A stretch of DNA of 64,000 nt from Plantago major (Eukaryota > Streptophyta > Magnoliopsida > Lamiales > Plantaginaceae), in assembly GCA_026545765.1 (NCBI GenBank), contig CM048840.1, positions 80,814,877 through 80,878,876 on the forward strand, given 5' to 3'. Below the pieces are notes generated by a model. It searched no databases. It worked only from the letters and a program-made list of their open reading frames with translations, and was not told the DNA's origin. Position 1 is the first letter of the stretch. Each line of letters begins with the position of its first letter. The translations under genes and the position numbers were made by a program. This document shows positions 58,404 through 64,000 of this stretch, piece after piece.

Positions 58404-59607
58404 TCAAGACTTTTGTCATTCAGCAGCCTGGTCAATAAACGACGTAGTTAGAGGATTGTCAAAGATTATAGCTAGAATTTCAGATTTTCATCAACCGAAA
58501 CAGAATATCAAAAAGAACTCGAATCATTTGAAACAGAATTTTCTCAGATACCAAAATCAAACAGCTCCACAGCAGTCCAAAAGCTTTCCAACAACCAAAT
58601 GATTAATAATATATGAGATCTAGATTAAGTAGACACAAGCCGGAACAGTTGTTTATCTTTCTCATTTTTTCAAGTACAGATTCTTCAAATGCCTTATATC
58701 CTGCCCCAACAACATTGCTCGCTCTTGCAACATCAGATTAGTCTCTCTCCACTGAATACTGCAGGTGATGAAGATGGTTGAAGACGTAAAACTAGCAGAG
58801 GATTTGATATATCACCCAAAACGTTGCCAACACTTGCAGCCTGCCAACAAAACATCTCCTTTAGAATCCAAAAGAAAAAACATAGCAGCAAGAAGTACAA
58901 AACAATGTTAACATGTAATTATGAATACTTACCGCTGCTTCCTTTGAAGCCATTACCACAAAAGCCGACCCTTTCTTCTTCCTGATTAATACATCTTCAA
59001 CATGACCAAATTTCTCAAAAATCTCTGTCAATCTCTGTGCCGTGTAGTTTACACCACTCTTCTCCCACCGAAACTTTAAGAGTTTTATCTTTATCGAATC
59101 CATTGCCTTCACCACTCGATTTATTCACTTCCTTCGCTTCTGTGTTTTTCTTATAGGGAGTTGAAACATCTCCCATTTTGTTAGAGTGCATAGCTCGTAT
59201 TCTAGCAATCTCCTCCATGAGTTTCCGGGCGATCATCTCTTCCTCCTCTCGAGCTTTCTTGTTTGGATCAACAGCAAAAGCAGACCTCTCCCTTTCTTCA
59301 AGATCAGACATCATCTTCCTGCGCTTAGAATCATTCTGCCCTTGGCGTTGATATTGTCGCTGAAGCTTCTCATTTCACTCTAAGTAAATCATCAAATAAC
59401 TTCATAGCCTTCTCATCCTGAGAACCTCATAGGAAGTCTGAAGCTTTAGAAACCCTGCATGTGCATTAGGGTCATCGGTCTCTTATCCGGATGCAACACC
59501 CTCGTCTTTGCTCGATAAGCATTCTGAATATCTTGCTCCGAAAACATGGCACCTTCCTCGCCGGACAGCAGTCCCAAAACAAGATAATGATCAACCTCCA
59601 TATCCAT
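58404..59607 (-). pseudogene. J-domain/RRM gene (unit 6 copy, least damaged)
   Basis: ATG at 59,605-59,607 opens MDMEVDHYLVLGLLSGEEGA, then FSEQDIQNAYRAKTRVLHPD with HPD intact. One base is lost in CCGGATGA (near 59,476), and further single-base changes near 59,370 and 59,420 shift the frame. The coiled coil (ERERSAFAVDPNKKAREEEE) and RRM (GVNYTAQRLTEIFEKFGHVE, DVLIRKKKGSAFVVMASKEA) are otherwise good. Exons are about 58,933-59,607, 58,657-58,840 and 58,404-58,427. The exon 2 donor reads AAAG/AT instead of GT, and the last exon has CGA changed to TGA, so it ends AAE-stop. It is the best guide to the ancestral protein, which ended KAFEESVLEKMRK-AAERQKS. Confidence 0.83.
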
Positions 59608-61044
59608 ATCACCTACACCGGTATCTTATCAACTGCAAAAACGTAACAATATTCGAAAATTAAACAAAAAGCTTCCCCTGATACTCATATACAAACAAAC
59701 AAAGGTGAACTAATATGCTTCTGCACTTCTATTCTCATGAAGTCGATAGCAACAAAGACTCAAACACTCCAATTTCCCCTTTATGGAATTTGGGGCATAA
59801 TATATGATCTAGTTGACAAATTTTTTACAAACTGAAAGAAAACAAGCAGTAGCATTCAAGAAAAATCGAAAAACCAATCAATCTCAGAAGGGATTTTAGT
59901 GAATTTGAATTAGGTTTCAATCAATTGAAGACATGAAACCTAAAGCCCTAATTGCAGCCACAAAATGATCAATTTCAAAATAAAGGGAAAAGTTACCAAT
60001 TAGGAAAAATACTATACCCGCAAATAGCTGGCGGAGATGATGGCAGATCGGTAGTGGTGGTGCCGCTTGGTTGCTCCAGAGGTAGATTTTGTGGAGATTT
60101 TCAAGAATATTGTACTCAACGAGCAGCTCAACAATATTTCAAGTATTTGGAGTGGATTGGATATCGGTTATAATCGCATGCCAACAGGTCTCTAATTTTT
60201 AACCGTAGTAGTGCCTCTTAAAGTTTGACTATTATCGATTTTCTCTCTTATTTTGTTAGGTTCAAATCGCCTTAATTTTAATTGTGTTTCTATCGCCTCT
60301 TAAAGTACAATTTCAGAATATTTATTAGTCAAGCATGTGATACACATCAGGCAGAAGCAATTATAAGGGCATATAGCGCATTTTAAAGTTCGGGGCAATT
60401 AGCAACCCATCAAAGATCGAAAACCACAAATCGAATCAAAATTACTACGTGCCCAAACATCTAACATTATACTAATTAACAATACAAATTCACAATCAAT
60501 ATATCAATTGCACAAAGTTAACTAGCTAGTATACTATAGCTCTATAAACATACAATTGATCTAATTAGTCGAAATTAACAAAATTCCCAATTTTGACAAC
60601 AAGTGAGGGTTCCAAAACACTCAACTAAATCATTCTAATCCTATTACATACACAAAATATCAAATTAACAACCTACATACTTCCAAACATCTTAACATTA
60701 TACTAAAAATCCAAATTCACAATGAATATATCAATTGAACATCTCAAAGTTAACACACTACGTAATATAAGCAACTAACTACTACATACTTACAATAAAC
60801 ATCTGATTGCTCAAATTAGTAAATTAACAAAATACCCAAATTTGGCAAAGTTAGGGTTTTAGCAAAATACCTTCGATTTAGCTGAAAAAAGATTCCGAAA
60901 GAGCTCCTTGTCCCACAGGCTTCGAGAAGACTCCGAAATCGGCCGGAACGGTGGAGATTTGGCCGGAAAGAGAGATTTGGCGAATGAAGAAATGAAGAGA
61001 AGAAGAACAGCGAAATGATTACGCTAGGCCGATAGTATATTGAT
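59608..61044. other. J-protein upstream region and spacer (unit 6/7)
   Basis: Non-coding copy of 11261-12752 with small losses. Confidence 0.55.
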
Positions 61045-61362
61045 TTTAGCGGCGGATCGCCATCCGTCGCTAAATAAACTGACGGATCGCGATCATCCGC
61101 TATTTACAATTTTATTTTTTTTGTTTTTTAATCCGTCAACTTATTTGACGGATTTAATATCAAATCCTAAATAACGATGGATTTTTTATCCGTCGCTATT
61201 TGTGAAGGAAAAACATCGTCGCTAAATTAACGACAGATTAGCGGCGGATTAGAATTCGCTCAATCCGTCTCATTCCGTCGCTAAAATTAGCGATTAGAGC
61301 TAAATAGCGGCGGAATCTATCCGTCGCTACCGTCCGTCGCTAAATGCGGATTTCTTGTAGTG
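61045..61362. mobile_element. CACTA-type end (unit 7)
   Basis: Palindromic array ending TTCTTGTAGTG at 61,352-61,362. Confidence 0.72.
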
Positions 61363-62015
61363 ATATAGAGTATCATCTAACTTTATTTGAGTCGAGACTA
61401 TAAAGTACTATATATTTTATGCTACTTTGCATGATTAGTTGATCATTACGCATCGACATTACTATTAAGCGCATCAAAACTTTTTAGGATCGACCTTTCG
61501 AACAAGCGGTGATGTTTGAAATTATTGATACATTTTGATCCACAAGCTAATTTTTGACATGATATTTTACACTTCATATTTATCATTTACGTTTACACTC
61601 CTCACGAATATTTCTAAAATACCGGTGTTATGCTTAACAAGTTAACAGTTGACATTATCTAGTGGGTGGATTAAAATTGTAAAATTGTAAAGAGTAGAAA
61701 ATATGTAAAGTGGATAAAAAGAAGAGTTATTATCCTAATCTGTAAAGATGTAATGAATTTAATCTCTTTATTGCCATTAGAGGTTACAACATATCTTTAA
61801 CATGCATGATTCATTAATTGACAATAATTTTCTATTTTAGAAAGATAAATTGTATAGTCATGAAAGACTACTCACATAAGAAGAGACCGACCTTTACGAG
61901 CACAAAGACTACTTTCCTTGAATCTCTATTTCTAGTATGTAATTTATATCCGTTACATAATCTTATACTAATCCTATCCAAAACTACTACTACTAATCAA
62001 ATATTACATCACCAT
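61363..62015. promoter_or_regulatory. Upstream region of the transporter gene, unit 7
   Basis: Copy of 6439-7117, non-coding. Confidence 0.45.
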
Positions 62016-62023
62016 TATTTAAA
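62016..62023 (+). promoter_or_regulatory. TATA-like box (unit 7)
   Basis: TATTTAAA at the conserved position. Confidence 0.45.
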
Positions 62024-62236
62024 CCTCTGACGCTATCCATACCTATTTTCTCCTCGTCTAGGATCTATTTGGAGTCTTGTTACGGTGACATAGAGGTTGT
62101 TAATTAATTTTGATCATCCCTTTATATTCGTTTGTTTGCTCGTTTGTTTGAGCATCCCTTATGCTCGTTGTACACACGTGTCTAAGTGATTAATACTGAA
62201 CTATTTTTGCCGTCTCGAAAAAAGAAGAAAGCAAGG

Positions 62237-62389
62237 ATGGGGATGGCTCGACCAAGGCGTATCGTCAGGGCATATGGGTTCATCTTTGCGACTCTGACAG
62301 GACGATGGTTCATGATGTTACGCCTCGTTCACGATCATGGCGAGCACCGGCAACTTACCTCATCGGTGTCTACTCTAAGGTGATGAAAT
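62237..62389 (+). pseudogene. Nodulin-like / major facilitator transporter, 5' fragment (unit 7)
   Basis: ATG at 62,237. MGMARPRRIVRAYGFIF and LTGRWFMM are readable, then the frame is lost. It stops after TCTACTCTAAGGTGAT, about 50 codons in, where the SIRE-like LTR begins. Confidence 0.85.
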
Positions 62390-64000
62390 GCATTAGGAAA
62401 TTTGTTAGATATTACATTAGGAATATCTGTTAGTTTTGACAACATGATGACTTATCTTAGTCTCAGAAAGGTGATTAGTACTCTTGGTTCACTTGAACAT
62501 TCTAAAAGAGGAAACCCACTAAGTATGATAGTTTAGTTAATCTTGTATAGTATCTTAGGTCTCAAAATGTAATTTTTATTTTATGAAGAAGACGAAGAAG
62601 ACATCAGCGAACAAGTTCAGCGACATTGAAGATTTGAAGATGCTTTCAAGATTCTGAAATAGTTTCTGAATACCTTGGCGGATATCTTGAAGACACGAAT
62701 GGTTTTAAACAAAGCTGGCACAAGAGATATCCCGAGAAACAAAGTCTATCTGAAAACAAGGAGAGTGCCCACAGATATCTACACTCGAGATACCTTGAGC
62801 CTTAACCACATTTACGAAAAAGAAATATATATTGCAAACAAAGTTGTTTCAATTTAAGTGGTATCGAAGTTGAAGATAAGAGCGTCACGAAAAACTTCGA
62901 GAGAAATCTGATCAAGGTAGTCTACGATACAAAGCATAGTTAAGATTGACACTACAGACAAAAGTATAGTACAATACATTAAATGCAGACGGAGATATGC
63001 GAACAAGAGCAACGGTAGCTTCGGAAGAAGAAAAAACTGCTATGATTATACAGATATCAATAGTTTGAATTTGAGCTAACGGATACTATTCAAGCGGTAC
63101 TCAAATTCATCTATAAATATCAACACTTAGACTGCTTGAGTACACAACCTTAGAACTGAACATCTTAGACTCTAATACACGAGCATACTCTCTCAAGCAA
63201 ACTACTTATCCTCAAGCTTTCTGTTGCGACCAAAGCTCTTGATCTTAAGTAGCACTGAAGTTCTAAGTGTCCTGATCCTAAACAAGCACAGTTATCGTGA
63301 AAGAGTTGAATCAAAAGATCAAGTATCACGAGATTCATTCTCTTGAACACTTATCTAAGACTTGGGTCGATAAAAGAACAAAGATACCATACATTGAAAA
63401 GTGTATTAAGTATACTTGATTCACCGAGCTATCTGAATAACTGAATAAGTTATTAAAGAAGCTCATCGACAACTCGAACGAAACCAACACCGTAATCAAT
63501 GGCGTGGAGTCTGGGAAGTACTTAGTTTGGAAAATCAAGGAATAACTCGAGGTTACCGGAGTATAGAAGTACTTGATTTGGGAAACTAAGGAATAACTCC
63601 GAGTTATTGAGTATAGGAAGTACTTAGCTTGGGAAGCTAGGATAACTTTCAAAGGTTTACAGTATAGGAAGTACTTGGCTGAGAAAGCCGGGGAACAACT
63701 CAGGGGGAACATTTGGATGGGAACCATTTGTTTAAAGGAATTTTAGAATAGGATTTTTGTAAGGAGAACTCAATTATCTATTCTAGTGAATTCTAGGTCT
63801 CTGGAAGACCGAAGTGGATTAGTTGGAGGATTACGCCACCTCCAGATACCACTATACTTGCTGTGTTATTTACTTTTCTGTACTTACATTTCAGCAACAC
63901 ACACACACACTTTAACTGTTTCTGCACTTATCTATCGTAAGTCTTCCGCGCTCTGATTCTAAGTATCAGATATCTACACAGACTATTCACCCCCCCCCCC
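62390..64000 (+). repeat. SIRE-like LTR (right), running off the window
   Basis: Collinear with 2282-3958 from its start (CATTAGGAAATTTGTTAG) to ACTATTCACCCCC. It carries the same CA microsatellite and the same tandem sub-repeats. Differences from the left copy include CTG read as ACG at several sites. The window ends in a C run, so a primer site or internal region beyond cannot be seen. It may be a 5' LTR or a solo LTR. Confidence 0.85.
63509..63700 (+). repeat. Tandem sub-repeats in the right LTR
   Basis: Four imperfect ~55-bp copies starting GAAGTACT, equivalent to 3426-3622. Confidence 0.7.

Larger units (their letters stand above)
53751..60096 (+). repeat. Tandem cassette unit 6
   Basis: Complete cassette order. 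Parts of it (the transporter 3' half from about 56,880 and the J-protein gene) are much closer to unit 1 than units 3-5 are. The spacer and CACTA end show the same CHG-type losses as unit 4. Confidence 0.9.
60097..62389 (+). repeat. Tandem cassette unit 7 (truncated)
   Basis: Spacer, CACTA end, promoter and the first ~50 codons of the transporter, then an abrupt switch to a SIRE-like LTR at about 62,390. Confidence 0.88.

Noticed and set aside
1..64000. tRNA, rRNA or other structural RNA genes
   Set aside because: No A/B-box pair with a cloverleaf and no rRNA-like block was found on either strand by eye. A covariance-model scan would be needed to be certain.

Overview
The window is nuclear DNA of a flowering plant, most likely a eudicot. 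Supporting signs are AT-rich intergenic DNA, plant-type Copia and Gypsy LTR retrotransposons, a CACTA transposon end, and two recognisable plant gene families. No bacterial or viral gene was seen. No gene in the window reads as fully intact.

The core (about 5.1-62.4 kb) is a broken tandem array of a roughly 6.3-6.7 kb cassette. In order, a cassette holds: an AT-rich spacer; one end of a CACTA element full of GACGGA/TCCGTC inverted motifs; a promoter with a TATTTAAA box; a plus-strand Nodulin-like/major-facilitator transporter gene (NFD4-like family, about 580 codons, no intron seen); and a convergent minus-strand J-domain plus RRM gene of the DNAJC17 type (three coding exons). I number the units 1 (5099-11750), 2 (11751-16903), 3 (16904-27654), 4 (27655-33922), 5 (33923-53750), 6 (53751-60096) and 7 (60097-62389, cut off). 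Unit 1 is the cleanest copy, yet its transporter has a templated-insertion frameshift plus two stops, and its J-protein gene has a foreign segment and a 23-bp duplication. Unit 2 lost most of the J-protein gene. Unit 3 lost the transporter. Unit 5 keeps only a spacer start and a J-protein fragment.

Mobile elements sit around and inside the array. On the left are the 3' end of a SIRE-like Copia element (extra ORF, polypurine tract, LTR, 1-3958) and an inverted pol fragment of a Copia element (3959-5098). On the right a closely related LTR (from 62390) cuts the last transporter copy. A Copia element with two LTRs and a 5-bp target duplication (16951-23613) sits in the unit 3 spacer. A solo Gypsy LTR (25508-26314) sits in a J-protein exon. 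Unit 5 is interrupted by 18 kb of head-to-head Gypsy (Tat-like) material (34348 to about 50.8 kb) with antisense TATA-driven reading frames between pol and the 3' LTR, followed by an unassigned CAG/CTG-rich stretch.

The most striking cross-cutting signal is that copies of the same DNA differ mainly at CAG/CTG/CCG/CGG trinucleotides (plant CHG methylation contexts), through odd changes such as CTG to ACG or loss of one or two bases. The AT-rich spacers stay nearly identical. This suggests a methylation-linked sequencing or polishing artefact, so many apparent frameshifts in units 3-7 may not be real.
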